Positions 35,188 to 43,508 of a stretch of 64,000 nucleotides of DNA are shown here, one piece after another. Within the stretch, counting starts at the first letter, position 1. Every line of letters begins with the position of its first letter. Origin of the DNA: Falsiroseomonas frigidaquae (lineage in GTDB: Bacteria; Pseudomonadota; Alphaproteobacteria; Acetobacterales; Acetobacteraceae); the NCBI RefSeq assembly GCF_012163145.1, contig NZ_JAAVTX010000006.1:248001-312000 (forward strand), read 5' to 3'. The notes under the pieces are model-generated. The model had not been told where the DNA came from and ran no database searches. It was given only the letters and a program-made list of their open reading frames with translations. A program made the translations under genes and the position numbers.

Positions 35188-36276
35188 TCAGCGCGGGGTG
35201 GCGGCGAGTCGCTGGGCCGGGCTCGGCAGCAGTGCCAGGCCTTCCCGGATCCGGTCGTTGAAGCGGTGCGTCACCATGTCCATCGCCACATCCACCGCAT
35301 GGGCGAAGCCGACGGCATCCGTGCCGCCATGGCTCTTCACCACCACGCCATTCAGGCCGATCAGCACGGCGCCGTTGTAGCGCCGCGGGTCCATCCATTC
35401 GCGCAGCCGGTCCAGCGCCGGGCGGGCCAGCAGGTAGCCCATCCGCGCCGGCATCGAGCTGGTGAAGACCTGGCGCAGCAGGTCGCGCATCAGCTTCAGC
35501 GCGCCCTCCCCGGTCTTCAGCGCGACATTGCCGGTGAAGCCGTCGGTGACGATCACGTCCACGGTGCCGGCGGCGATGTCATGGCCTTCGACGAAGCCGC
35601 GGAAATTGGTGCCGAGATGGCTGTCCCGCAGCGTCTCCGCCGCCACGCGCACACGCTCGTCGCCCTTCAGCTCCTCGGAACCGACATTCAACAGGCCCAT
35701 GGTCGGGTTGGTCAGGCCCAGCACGGCGCGCGCGAAGGCGTCGCCCATGATGGCGAACTCCACCAGGTTCCGCGAATCGCACTGCAGGTTCGCGCCCAGG
35801 TCGAGCATCACCACGTCGCCGCGCGCCGATGGACCAATCGCTGCCAGCGCCGGCCGGTCGATTTCCGGCAGCGTCTTCACCACGATCTTGGCCAACGCCA
35901 TCAGCGCACCGGTATTGCCGGCCGAGACAACGCCCGAGGCCTCGCCCTGCGCGACCGCATCGATGGCGATGCGCATGGAGGACCCGCGCACGCGCAACGC
36001 CGCAGTCGGCTTCATGTCGCCCGGAATCGCTTCCGGCGCATGCCGCAGGCTGCACGCCTTGGCCGCGCGCGGCCGACGGGCGAGCAATGCCCCGATCCGC
36101 GCCTCATCGCCCACGAGCAGGAAACGGGCATTCGGGTGGCGTTCCGCGGCCAGCTCCAGCCCATCCAGGATGGAATCCGGTGCGTGGTCGCCGCCCATGG
36201 CGTCGATCGCCAGGGCGAAATCGGCCACAACCTTGCCTGCCAGGTTCTTCCCCGCCACTTTCAGAGCCTTCGCCAC
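35188..36276 (-). CDS. plsX: Phosphate acyltransferase PlsX
   Basis: 362 residues with GTG 36276 as start. The conserved body begins ALAIDAMGGDHAPDSILDGL, so a shorter start near VVADF is possible. Motifs are GVVSAGNTGALMALAKIV, AIGPSARGDVVMLDLGANLQ, and VTDGFTGNVALKTGEG. It converts acyl-ACP to acyl-phosphate for membrane phospholipid synthesis at the inner membrane face. It lies between rpmF and fabH. Confidence 0.94.
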   Translation of the reverse strand: MAKALKVAGKNLAGKVVADFALAIDAMGGDHAPDSILDGLELAAERHPNARFLLVGDEARIGALLARRPRAAKACSLRHAPEAIPGDMKPTAALRVRGSSMRIAIDAVAQGEASGVVSAGNTGALMALAKIVVKTLPEIDRPALAAIGPSARGDVVMLDLGANLQCDSRNLVEFAIMGDAFARAVLGLTNPTMGLLNVGSEELKGDERVRVAAETLRDSHLGTNFRGFVEGHDIAAGTVDVIVTDGFTGNVALKTGEGALKLMRDLLRQVFTSSMPARMGYLLARPALDRLREWMDPRRYNGAVLIGLNGVVVKSHGGTDAVGFAHAVDVAMDMVTHRFNDRIREGLALLPSPAQRLAATPR

Positions 36277-36301
36277 ATGGGCGGTTGCCCTTTCGTGCGG
36301 G

Positions 36302-36502
36302 TCAGACCCGGACGACGCCCTTGGCCTTATCGGCCGCCATCACCTCACGGCCGTCATAATGACCGCAATGCGAGCAGATGTGGTGCGGGCGCTTGAGCTC
36401 ACCACAGTTGGAGCACTCCATATGCGCGGCGGCAGTCAGAGCCTGATGGCTCCGACGCATACCAGCGCGGGAGGGCGAAACTTTTCTCTTCGGGACGGCC
36501 AT
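36302..36502 (-). CDS. rpmF: 50S ribosomal protein L32
   Basis: 66 residues, starting [20 protein letters not shown], the universal L32 opening. Two CxxC-type pairs (CSNCG, CSHCG) form a zinc site. It is small and basic, with plsX 25 nt downstream as in many proteobacteria. Confidence 0.97.
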   Translation of the reverse strand: MAVPKRKVSPSRAGMRRSHQALTAAAHMECSNCGELKRPHHICSHCGHYDGREVMAADKAKGVVRV

Positions 36503-36605
36503 GGTGCCGAGCCTTTCTCGTCAACAAGCTGCAATATCAGCGGAGCCGCGGGCATTAGCACCGCGCGGCCCAAGGAAGCAAGCGGCCCCGGGCTTCTTGC
36601 GCCGC

Positions 36606-37169
36606 TCAGTTCCGCTTCAGGCGGGACAGGACGGCGAAGGGATTCGGGCGCTCCGGGGCCGTATCGTCCATATCGGCCTCGGGCTCAAGCGTAGCGTCCG
36701 GATTCGGCGACCCGGCATCCAATTCAGGCGGGATCGCCGCATCCGGGGCGCGCGGATAGGGGTCGAGCGCCAGGGCCAGCTGCTCCGCCACCACCTCGCC
36801 GAGATCCACCGCATCCCCGAAGGTCTCGATCTCGTCCGGGCTGTCGGGGTCGTCATCCGTCGCCGGGGTGCCGGGCGGCAGCAGGCGCAGATCCAGCGCC
36901 ACATCCACCACCTGCGGCACCGGCCCAAGCGTGACCACGCATTCCTGCACCACATCCGCCTGCAACCGGCCGCGCAGCCGCGTGGTGCCGCCGGTTTCCG
37001 GGCTGAGGGTCAGCGACGCGTCCAGCCGCTCGACTCCGGGAATCCGGAAGCGGGCGGCGAGAGCCGCGCATTCCTCCGGCCGGGCGCGCAACTCCAGGCT
37101 GCGCGGCTCGGTGCCGCCCAGGCGATGGCGGCGGGAGAATTCGGGCGGCGAGGGCGAATCGGTGCTCAT
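36606..37169 (-). CDS. DUF177 (YceD) family protein
   Basis: 187 residues. The DUF177 core is FSRRHRLGGTEPRSLELRAR at the N terminus and the DVVQECVVTLGPVPQ motif in the middle, with acidic D/E stretches after it. YceD proteins are linked to 23S rRNA maturation or ribosome assembly and are almost always encoded beside rpmF, as here. The gene overlaps the preceding chaperone gene by 4 nt. Confidence 0.9.
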   Translation of the reverse strand: MSTDSPSPPEFSRRHRLGGTEPRSLELRARPEECAALAARFRIPGVERLDASLTLSPETGGTTRLRGRLQADVVQECVVTLGPVPQVVDVALDLRLLPPGTPATDDDPDSPDEIETFGDAVDLGEVVAEQLALALDPYPRAPDAAIPPELDAGSPNPDATLEPEADMDDTAPERPNPFAVLSRLKRN

Positions 37170-37696
37170 GCGAACACCGCCTGGCCGCGCTTCAGCGCCG
37201 CCATGGGCTGCGGCACCAGCGCCTCGGCCACCGCCAGGGCATGCCGGGCCAGTTGCCCGGCGGCGCCGGGCGGCGGTGCCTCACCGCGCCAGATGTTGCG
37301 GGCCAGCGCCTCCGCCAGCGCGGGCGCGTCGCCGGCATCGACGGCCGATTCGTAGGCCGCGGCGCGGCCATGGAAGGCTTCCCACATGCGTTTCACCCGT
37401 TTCCCCACCACCAGGTCGCCCACTCCCATCTCGCGCAGATTCACATCCATGTCCGCGAACATGGCATCGAACACCGCCTGGGCGAGCTTCGGTCCCGCCG
37501 GGTCGGGGTCCCGCCGCAGCCGGCGAATCAGCAGCGCGACATGCAGCGAGACCAGGTCGAAGCGCCCATCCAGCGTGTCGGGTACGCCGAGTTCGGCGAA
37601 GAATCGCGGCTGCCGCGCCGCCGCGACGGCCGCGCCGTAAAGCTCGAAGCCCGCACGTTCATGCGGCTTGCGCGCGAAAAGGCCGAGCAGGCCCAT
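37166..37696 (-). CDS. Ubiquinol-cytochrome c chaperone family protein
   Basis: 176 residues from ATG 37696 (MGLLGLFARK), 6 nt after GGGAG; the adjacent ATG 37699 is nearly as good. The UPF0174/CBP3-like core is LGVPDTLDGRFDLVSLHVAL, LLIRRLRRD, and AVFDAMFADMDVNLREMGVG, as in mitochondrial bc1 assembly factor CBP3 relatives. It probably assists cytochrome bc1 maturation. It is followed by DUF177 with a 4-nt overlap and is divergent from bamE. Confidence 0.88.
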   Translation of the reverse strand: MGLLGLFARKPHERAGFELYGAAVAAARQPRFFAELGVPDTLDGRFDLVSLHVALLIRRLRRDPDPAGPKLAQAVFDAMFADMDVNLREMGVGDLVVGKRVKRMWEAFHGRAAAYESAVDAGDAPALAEALARNIWRGEAPPPGAAGQLARHALAVAEALVPQPMAALKRGQAVFA

Positions 37697-37796
37697 CATC
37701 CACTCCCATCCGGGCAATTGGCCACAATCCCGCGCGTCCCCGGGGAACGTTGACCGCGACCCGCGAGGGTGGCATTGCCCGCACATGGAGCGCCCC

Positions 37797-38375
37797 ATGC
37801 ACGCGGTCAACATGTTGCGGCCCTCTGCGGCCCGTCAAACCTCTCGCCGAGGCGCCCGTCCGGGCCTTCGGGCCACTCAGCTGGTCCTGGCCCTGGCTGC
37901 CGTGCTCGGCACGGCCGGATGCTCCTGGATGCCGTCGGTTCCCGGAGCCGGGCTGTTCGAAAGCCCGCGCCAGCTTCGCGGCCATTCGGTGGATGAGGAG
38001 GCGCTGACGCAGATCACGCCCGGCGTCAGTTCCCGCGCCGATGTCGAGACGCTGATCGGCTCGCCCTCGCAGACCAGCACCTTCGACAATTCGACCTGGT
38101 ACTACATGAGCAGCGTCACCCGGCAGCGCCCGGGCCGGACCCTGTCGGTGGAAGACCAGCGCGTGGTCGCCATCAGCTTCACCCCGGCCGGCGTGGTGCA
38201 GGAAATCAAGCGCTTCGGGCCGGAAGATGCGCGGGATGTGCAGGTCGTCTCCCGCGTCACCCCCTCCCCGGGCAACGACCGGACCATCCTGCAGCAGCTG
38301 TTCGGCAATATCGGGCGCCTGGCGCCCGGCGTCGGCGGCCAAGCCAACCAGACGATCGGCGCGCCGAGCCGGTAG
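37797..38375 (+). CDS. bamE: Outer membrane assembly lipoprotein BamE (SmpA/OmlA)
   Basis: 192 residues from ATG 37797, which has GGAG 6 nt upstream; an ATG at 37785 is possible. The signal peptide has the lipobox LGTAGC with acylated Cys42. The SmpA/OmlA domain is about 65-145: ITPGVSSRADVETLIGSPSQ, then DNSTWYYMSSVTRQ. A longer C-terminal tail than in E. coli BamE is typical of alphaproteobacteria. It is part of the beta-barrel assembly machine at the inner leaflet of the outer membrane. Confidence 0.92.
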   Translation: MHAVNMLRPSAARQTSRRGARPGLRATQLVLALAAVLGTAGCSWMPSVPGAGLFESPRQLRGHSVDEEALTQITPGVSSRADVETLIGSPSQTSTFDNSTWYYMSSVTRQRPGRTLSVEDQRVVAISFTPAGVVQEIKRFGPEDARDVQVVSRVTPSPGNDRTILQQLFGNIGRLAPGVGGQANQTIGAPSR

Positions 38376-38383
38376 CGCCGGAT

Positions 38384-38416
38384 CCGTTCTGGCTGGATCA
38401 GCCAGAACGGCGTTTC
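38384..38416 (+). terminator. Intrinsic terminator of bamE
   Basis: CCGTTCTGGCT and AGCCAGAACGG form a perfect 11-bp stem with loop GGATC, followed by CGTTTC. It starts 8 nt after the bamE stop. Confidence 0.8.
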
Positions 38417-38431
38417 TGCTCAAGAACCAGC

Positions 38432-38459
38432 TGCCACCGCATCACAGGATGCGGTGGCA
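38432..38459 (-). terminator. Hairpin terminator of the MFS gene (end of rib operon)
   Basis: TGCCACCGCATC and GATGCGGTGGCA form a perfect 12-bp stem with loop ACAG, 13 nt from the stop of the minus-strand gene ending at 38473. With the bamE terminator beside it, the two convergent transcripts are isolated. Confidence 0.7.
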
Positions 38460-38472
38460 AGCCCCTGGAATA

Positions 38473-39654
38473 TCAGGTTGCGCGGATACGGGCCGGCCGC
38501 AGGAACAGCGTCAGCCCCAGGGCGAACAGCAGCGCCGGCAGCAGCATCAGGTTCAGCACCTCCCACCCCGCCGTGGCGTGGATGACACCGGAACCCAGCG
38601 CGGTGCAGGCGACGGTGCCGAAGACGATGAAGTCGTTCGCGGTCTGCGCCCGCACCCGTTCATCCGGCGAATGCGCCTCCCCCAGCAGGGTGGTGGCGCC
38701 GGTGAACATGAAGTTCCAGCCGAGTCCCAGCAGCACCAGCGCCACGGTGAAGTGCCAGAAGGTCTCGTCCTGCACCGCGACGGCCACGCACAGCGCGTTC
38801 AGCGCCACGCCTGCGCCGATGATGGTGCGCGCGCCGAAGCGGGCGATCAGCCGCCCGGTGAAGAAGCCCGGCGCGAACATCGCCACCGCATGCGCCTGGA
38901 TCACCGTGGCGCTGGCGCCGACCCCGAAGCCGCAGGCCATCATCTCCAGCGGAGTCGAGGTCATCAGCAGGTTCATCGTGCCATAGGCCATGGCGCCGGT
39001 GCCGGCAGCCGCCAGGAAGGCCGGGCGGCGCAGGATGTCGATCACGGGCGTCGTCACCTTCGGCCGCGGCGGCGCCGGGGGCAGGCGCACCATGGTCAGC
39101 AGCACGGCGCAGCCGATCGGCAGCAGCGACAGGATCAGGTAGGTGCCGAGGAACAGGAAGGGCTCGAACAGGTCGCGGCTGTGCTTCACCAGCTCCGGCC
39201 CGAAGATCGCCGCCAGCACGCCGCCGGCCATCACCAGGGAGATCGCCTTCGGGCGGTAGGCCGGGGAAGCCACCTCGGCGGCGGCGAACCGGTAATGCTG
39301 GGCAATGCCGAAGCCGATGCCGGCGGGCAGCGCGCCCAGCGCATAGACCCAGAAATCACCGAGCCAGATGCCCAGCGCGAAGGTCAGCGCGCCGCAGAAG
39401 GACCCCGCCGCCCCCATCAGGAAGCCGGCACGGCGGCCGAGGCGGGCGAAGATGATGCCGGCCGGGATGGAGGCCGCCATGGTGGCCACCATCTGCAGCG
39501 CCAGCGGCAGCGTCGCCAGCGATTTGTCGGTCGCCAGGCTGTAGCCGACCAGCCCGCCCATCGCGACCTGCCCCACCACCGAGGCGTTCATCAGCGCCTG
39601 GCAGAAGAACAGGATCCGCACGTCCCGCTTCATGCGGGCTTCTTCGGCTTGCAT
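38473..39654 (-). CDS. MFS transporter at the end of the riboflavin-thiL operon
   Basis: 393 residues from ATG 39654, which overlaps the thiL stop as TGATG; starts further upstream lie in thiL. It has twelve predicted spans, with RLGRRAGFLMGAAGSFCGAL in loop 2-3 and GRLIARFGARTIIGAGVALN in loop 8-9 as the A-like motifs. ALVLLGLGWNFMFTGATTLL is typical of a predicted-exporter MFS group. The substrate is unknown. Translational coupling to thiL might hint at a cofactor-related compound, but such placements are often chance. Confidence 0.85.
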   Translation of the reverse strand: MQAEEARMKRDVRILFFCQALMNASVVGQVAMGGLVGYSLATDKSLATLPLALQMVATMAASIPAGIIFARLGRRAGFLMGAAGSFCGALTFALGIWLGDFWVYALGALPAGIGFGIAQHYRFAAAEVASPAYRPKAISLVMAGGVLAAIFGPELVKHSRDLFEPFLFLGTYLILSLLPIGCAVLLTMVRLPPAPPRPKVTTPVIDILRRPAFLAAAGTGAMAYGTMNLLMTSTPLEMMACGFGVGASATVIQAHAVAMFAPGFFTGRLIARFGARTIIGAGVALNALCVAVAVQDETFWHFTVALVLLGLGWNFMFTGATTLLGEAHSPDERVRAQTANDFIVFGTVACTALGSGVIHATAGWEVLNLMLLPALLFALGLTLFLRPARIRAT

Positions 39655-40613
39655 CAGAAATGGCTCCATCCGCTGACATCCAGCGGTACATCATCGCCGG
39701 CGGGATTTTGGACGCGCACCCCCTCCCCGGCCTCGAACACGCCAATCCGCGTCACCGGTACGCCAGCCTCGGCGCCAGCAGCACGCACCCGCGCCGAATC
39801 GGCGGGGTCCGCGGCGAAAACCAGCTCGTAGTCATCGCCGCCCGCCAGGATGCGCGGCAGCAGGGCCGGGTCTGCGGCCAGCGCGGCCCGCGCAGGGGCG
39901 GAGAGCGGCACGGCGGCTGCCTCGATCACGGCGCCGCAGCCGGCGGCGCGCGCCAGGTGGCCGAGATCCTGCACCAGCCCATCCGAGACATCCATCGCCG
40001 CCCGCGCCAGCCCCGCCAGGCGCAGGCCGAGCGCGACGCGCGGCCGCGGCAGCCGGTAGCGCGACGCCAGATGCACATCCGCCGGCAGCCGCCCCGTCAA
40101 GGCCAGCAGCCCCAGCGCGCCGTCGCCGATGGAGCCCGAGACCCACACCTCATCCCCCGGCCGCGCCCCCACCCGCCGCAGCGCCGCCCCCGGCGCGACA
40201 TGGCCGAGGATGGTCAGCGAGAAGGTGGCCGGCCCATCCGTCACGACCGTATCGCCGCCCAGCAGCTCGATGCCGAATTCCGCCTGGTCCGCCGCCAGCC
40301 CGGCGGCGAAGGCGGCGATCCAGTCCTGCGTCACGCCGCGCGGAAAGGCGGTGGTCATCAGATAGGCCAGCGGCACCGCGCCCATCGCGGCGAGATCGGA
40401 CAGGTTCACCCGCAGCAGCTTGCGGCCCAGCGTCTCCGGCGGGTCATCGGGCAGGAAGTGCACCCCCGCAACCATGGCATCCGCCGCCAGCACCAGGGTA
40501 CGGCCCGGTGGCGGGTCCAGCAGTGCCGCGTCATCACCGAGGCCGAGCGCGCCCCTTCCCGCCAGGGGCGCGAAATGCCGCGCGATCAGCCCGAACTCGG
40601 CGGGCAGCGCCAT
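39654..40613 (-). CDS. thiL: Thiamine-monophosphate kinase
   Basis: 319 residues from ATG 40613 (MALPAEFGLIARHFAPLAGR). It belongs to the PurM/ThiL fold family, with LGLGDDAALLDPPPGR near residue 23, the GRKLLRVNLSDLAAMGAVPL block, ELLGGDTVVTDGPATFSLTI, the DVSDGLVQDLGHLARAAG loop and AGGDDYELVFAA near the C terminus. It phosphorylates thiamine phosphate to thiamine diphosphate in the cytoplasm. It begins 1 nt after nusB. Confidence 0.95.
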   Translation of the reverse strand: MALPAEFGLIARHFAPLAGRGALGLGDDAALLDPPPGRTLVLAADAMVAGVHFLPDDPPETLGRKLLRVNLSDLAAMGAVPLAYLMTTAFPRGVTQDWIAAFAAGLAADQAEFGIELLGGDTVVTDGPATFSLTILGHVAPGAALRRVGARPGDEVWVSGSIGDGALGLLALTGRLPADVHLASRYRLPRPRVALGLRLAGLARAAMDVSDGLVQDLGHLARAAGCGAVIEAAAVPLSAPARAALAADPALLPRILAGGDDYELVFAADPADSARVRAAGAEAGVPVTRIGVFEAGEGVRVQNPAGDDVPLDVSGWSHF

Positions 40614-40614
40614 G

Positions 40615-41157
40615 TCAGCCGCGCGGGGTCGGGGCGGACGGGACCGATGCGGGCGTAACCGGCGTGAACTCGTCCGTGCGGTAGGCACGGGCCAGCGCGT
40701 CCAGCACGCCATTGGCGAAGCGCGGCTCGTCACCCACGAAGAAGCCGTTGGCGATGTCGAGGTATTCGTTGATCACGACGCGCGCCGGCGGCTCCTTCGG
40801 CGTGGCGAATTCCGCCGCCGCGGCGCGCAGCAGGGCGCGCAGGACGGGGTCCAGCTTCTCCAGCGGCCAGTCCTTGGCCAGCGCCTTGCCGATGGACACG
40901 TCCAGGCTCTCGATCTGCGCCGCGGCGGTGCGGACGATGCGGGCGAACAGCTTGGCGTCGGCGTCCGGGATGCGGCCCTCGCCATAGCTGTCCTCGGCGG
41001 CGTTGGGGCCGAGGCGGTGGCGGACGAATTCGGCGATCACCGATTCCGGATTCTCGCCGGCCTGTTCGCTCTGGAACAGCGCCTGCACCGCGGCGACGCG
41101 TGCGCCGGTACGCGGCCGCCCGCCGGTTGCGGGGGATTTCGACTTGCCGCTGCTCAT
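40615..41157 (-). CDS. nusB: Transcription antitermination factor NusB
   Basis: 180 residues from ATG 41157 (overlapping the ribH stop as ATGA). It is an all-helical NusB domain: RVAAVQALFQSEQAGENPES, then LDVSIGKALAKDWPLEKLDP, LRALLRAAAAEF and PARVVINEYLDIAN. It acts with NusA, NusE and NusG in rRNA antitermination. The ribH-nusB-thiL order is standard. Confidence 0.95.
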   Translation of the reverse strand: MSSGKSKSPATGGRPRTGARVAAVQALFQSEQAGENPESVIAEFVRHRLGPNAAEDSYGEGRIPDADAKLFARIVRTAAAQIESLDVSIGKALAKDWPLEKLDPVLRALLRAAAAEFATPKEPPARVVINEYLDIANGFFVGDEPRFANGVLDALARAYRTDEFTPVTPASVPSAPTPRG

Positions 41158-41651
41158 CGCCGTGCCCAATGCGAGAAATGCCAGCGACGCGCCAGCGTGA
41201 CCTGGCCGAGCACGGCATGCGCCGCCTCCGCGCCCTTGTTGTGCTGGTCGGCGCGCGACCGGGCGATGGCCTGGTCCAGGCTTGCCACCGTCAGCAGGCC
41301 GAAGCCGAGCGGCGCGCCATATTCCGCGGCGACCGTCATGGCGCCCTGGCAGACCGAGGCGCAGATGAAGTCGTAATGGTCGGTCTCGCCCTTCACCACG
41401 CAGCCGAGCAGCAGGAAGCCGTCCCAGCGATCCGGTGCGCCGAGCGCCATGCGGAGTGCCGCCGGCATCTCGAAGGCCCCGGCGACATCAACCACTTCGA
41501 GGCTGGCGCCGACGCCTTCCAGCACACCACGGGCGCCGGCCAGCATGCCGCCGACCACATCCGCATAGTAGGGGGCCTGGATCACCAGGATGCGCGGCGG
41601 GTCTCCGGCCAGCGACTTCGCCGCGCGGGTGGGGGCGTCCTTGGTACTCAT
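41154..41651 (-). CDS. ribH: 6,7-dimethyl-8-ribityllumazine synthase
   Basis: 165 residues from ATG 41651 (MSTKDAPTRAAKSLAG). Lumazine synthase motifs are DVAGAFEMPAALRMAL, GCVVKGETDHYDFICASVCQ, and FGLLTVASLDQAIARS. The conserved RHRD-type region is varied (RSRADQHNKGAEAA) but keeps the functional NKG. It condenses ArP with 3,4-dihydroxybutanone phosphate. Codons 1-6 (AGTACCAAGGACGCC after the ATG) are repeated 133 nt upstream just after the ribB stop, flanking a GC-rich insertion. Confidence 0.93.
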   Translation of the reverse strand: MSTKDAPTRAAKSLAGDPPRILVIQAPYYADVVGGMLAGARGVLEGVGASLEVVDVAGAFEMPAALRMALGAPDRWDGFLLLGCVVKGETDHYDFICASVCQGAMTVAAEYGAPLGFGLLTVASLDQAIARSRADQHNKGAEAAHAVLGQVTLARRWHFSHWARR

Positions 41652-41784
41652 GTGCACGCCCTCAAACGCCGGGCGGGCCGCATCCGCGGCCCTTGGCTTC
41701 GCGGCATAAGCCGCGGCGGCCGCTCGGCCGCTCGGCCGGCGGAAGGCCCCGGCCGCAGGTCGTGAATGGCGTCCTTGGTACTCA
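41634..41784. repeat. GC-rich intergenic insertion flanked by 17-bp direct repeats (ribB-ribH gap)
   Basis: GGCGTCCTTGGTACTCA occurs at 41634-41650 (ribH start region) and 41768-41784 (overlapping the ribB stop). The 117 nt between are made of GC-rich palindromic pieces (GCCGCATCCGCGGC, CGGCCGCTCGGCCG). A related sequence lies at 45054-45176. The arrangement looks like a small element inserted at the ribH start with target duplication. Confidence 0.65.
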
Positions 41785-42909
41785 CTTGCTGTCCTTCGGT
41801 ATCGGTCGTGTCTCGACCACGGTCAGGCCATAGCCTTCCAGGCCGACCAGCGGGCGGGGGTTGTCGGACAGGCGGATGATGTCGCGCAAGCCCAGATCGG
41901 CCAGGATCTGCGCGCCGATGCCATAGTCGCGGATTTCCGGCGAGGTCAGCCGCCGTTCGCGCGCCGCGCGGATCTGCTGGGACAGGCCATCCGGCCGCCA
42001 GTCGCGCAGCATCACCACCGCGCCGCGCCCGGCTTCGGAGATGCAGCGCATGGCGGCGTGCAGGTCATCCTCCACCTTGCCGCCCACCATGTCCCGCAGC
42101 AGTGACGTGGCATGCATCCGCACCAGCACGGGGCTGGGGCCGGAAAGGTCGCCCTTCACCAGCGCCAGGTGCTCGCCATGGTCCAAGGTCGAGGCATAGA
42201 CCACCACCCGCCAGGTGCCGCCGACACCCTCGACACTGCCTTCCTCCACCCGCCGCACCAGGCGTTCCGTGCCCCGGCGATGCGCGATCAGGTCCGCGAT
42301 GGTGCCGAGCTTCAGGCCGTGATGCTGCGCGAAGGCCACCAGGTCCGGCATCCGGGCCATGGAGCCGTCATCATTCATGATCTCACAGATCACGCCGGAG
42401 GGGTTGAGCCCGGCGAGCCGCGCAAAATCCACCGCCGCCTCGGTATGCCCGGCGCGCACCAGCGTGCCGCCATCCCGCGCCACCAGCGGGAAGACATGGC
42501 CGGGGGTGACGATGTGTTCGCGGCCGAGTTCCGGGTTGATCGCCACGGCCACGGTCCGTGCCCGGTCGGCGGCGGAGATGCCGGTGGTCACGCCGTCCCG
42601 CGCCTCGATGCTCACGGTGAAGGCGGTGGCGTGGCGGGTGCCGTTGGACTGCGCCATCAGCGGCAGGCCGAGCTGTTCCACCCGGTGCCGCGCCATCGCC
42701 AGGCAGATCAGCCCGCGGGCGTGCTTGGCCATGAAGTTGATGGCGTCCGGCGTGGCGAATTGCGCCGGGATGACCAGGTCGCCCTCATTCTCCCGGTCCT
42801 CGTCATCCACCAGGATGAACATGCGGCCGCGACGGGCTTCCTCCAGCAGCTCCTCGGTGGGGCTGAGGAAGTCGTGGAAGTTGGTGGTGCGGGCGGTGAC
42901 GGTGCTCAT
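41782..42909 (-). CDS. ribB: 3,4-dihydroxy-2-butanone-4-phosphate synthase with degenerate GTP cyclohydrolase II domain
   Basis: 375 residues from ATG 42909. The N-terminal DHBP synthase domain (about 12-205) is intact: ILVDDEDRENEGDLVIPAQF, then RHATAFTVSIEARDGVTTGI and HVFPLVARDGGTLVRAGHTE. The C-terminal domain has the fold of GTP cyclohydrolase II, but the zinc-cysteine segment (normally HSECLTGD...RCDCG) reads MHATSLLRDMVGGKVEDD with no cysteines. It should therefore form only the four-carbon riboflavin precursor, the so-called RibBX arrangement. The GTP-using step must be encoded elsewhere. Confidence 0.92.
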   Translation of the reverse strand: MSTVTARTTNFHDFLSPTEELLEEARRGRMFILVDDEDRENEGDLVIPAQFATPDAINFMAKHARGLICLAMARHRVEQLGLPLMAQSNGTRHATAFTVSIEARDGVTTGISAADRARTVAVAINPELGREHIVTPGHVFPLVARDGGTLVRAGHTEAAVDFARLAGLNPSGVICEIMNDDGSMARMPDLVAFAQHHGLKLGTIADLIAHRRGTERLVRRVEEGSVEGVGGTWRVVVYASTLDHGEHLALVKGDLSGPSPVLVRMHATSLLRDMVGGKVEDDLHAAMRCISEAGRGAVVMLRDWRPDGLSQQIRAARERRLTSPEIRDYGIGAQILADLGLRDIIRLSDNPRPLVGLEGYGLTVVETRPIPKDSK

Positions 42910-43508
42910 GCGTTGAACTCCCGCAGGCGGGCGACGTAGCGGGCCAGCATATCGATCTCGATGTTCACGGAATGGCCGGGGCGCAAGGCAGAAAATCCTG
43001 TAACTTCCGACGTGTGCGGGATGATGTTCACGCCGAATTCCAGACCCTCGACCTCGTTCACCGTCAGGGAGACGCCATCGATGGCAATGCTTCCCTTGGG
43101 CGCGATGTAGGGCGCGAGCGGCGCCGGAACCCGGAAGCGCCAGCGGGTGGAGCCGTTTTCCGGCGTCGCCGACAAAACCTCCCCCAGCCCGTCCACATGG
43201 CCGGAGACCACATGCCCGCCCAGCTCGTCGCCCATCTTCAGCGGACGTTCCAGGTTGATCCGGTGGCCGGGCTGCCAGCCGCCGAGCGTGGTCTTGGCAA
43301 GTGTCTCGGCCGAGGCTTCGACCGTGAAGGATGTCGGCGCCAGCTCGATCGCCGTCAGGCAGCAGCCGGAACAGGCGATGGAGGCGCCGAGCGCCGCGCC
43401 ATCCAGCCAACCCGCCGGCACGCCGATGGTCAGGCGCATGTCCTGCCCCTGCCCGATCGGCGTGATCGCGGTCACCTCCCCCTGGGCGGTGATGATCCCG
43501 GTGAACAT
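42906..43508 (-). CDS. ribE: Riboflavin synthase (alpha type)
   Basis: 200 residues starting MFTGIITAQGEVTAITPIGQ. It has two lumazine-binding repeats (about 1-95 and 96-195), with the SGHVDGLGEV motif between them, an IDGVSLTVNEV segment in the second, and the terminal helix LARYVARLREF. It dismutates two lumazines into riboflavin. It lies 0-1 nt after ribD, and the ribB start overlaps its stop. Confidence 0.95.
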   Translation of the reverse strand: MFTGIITAQGEVTAITPIGQGQDMRLTIGVPAGWLDGAALGASIACSGCCLTAIELAPTSFTVEASAETLAKTTLGGWQPGHRINLERPLKMGDELGGHVVSGHVDGLGEVLSATPENGSTRWRFRVPAPLAPYIAPKGSIAIDGVSLTVNEVEGLEFGVNIIPHTSEVTGFSALRPGHSVNIEIDMLARYVARLREFNA

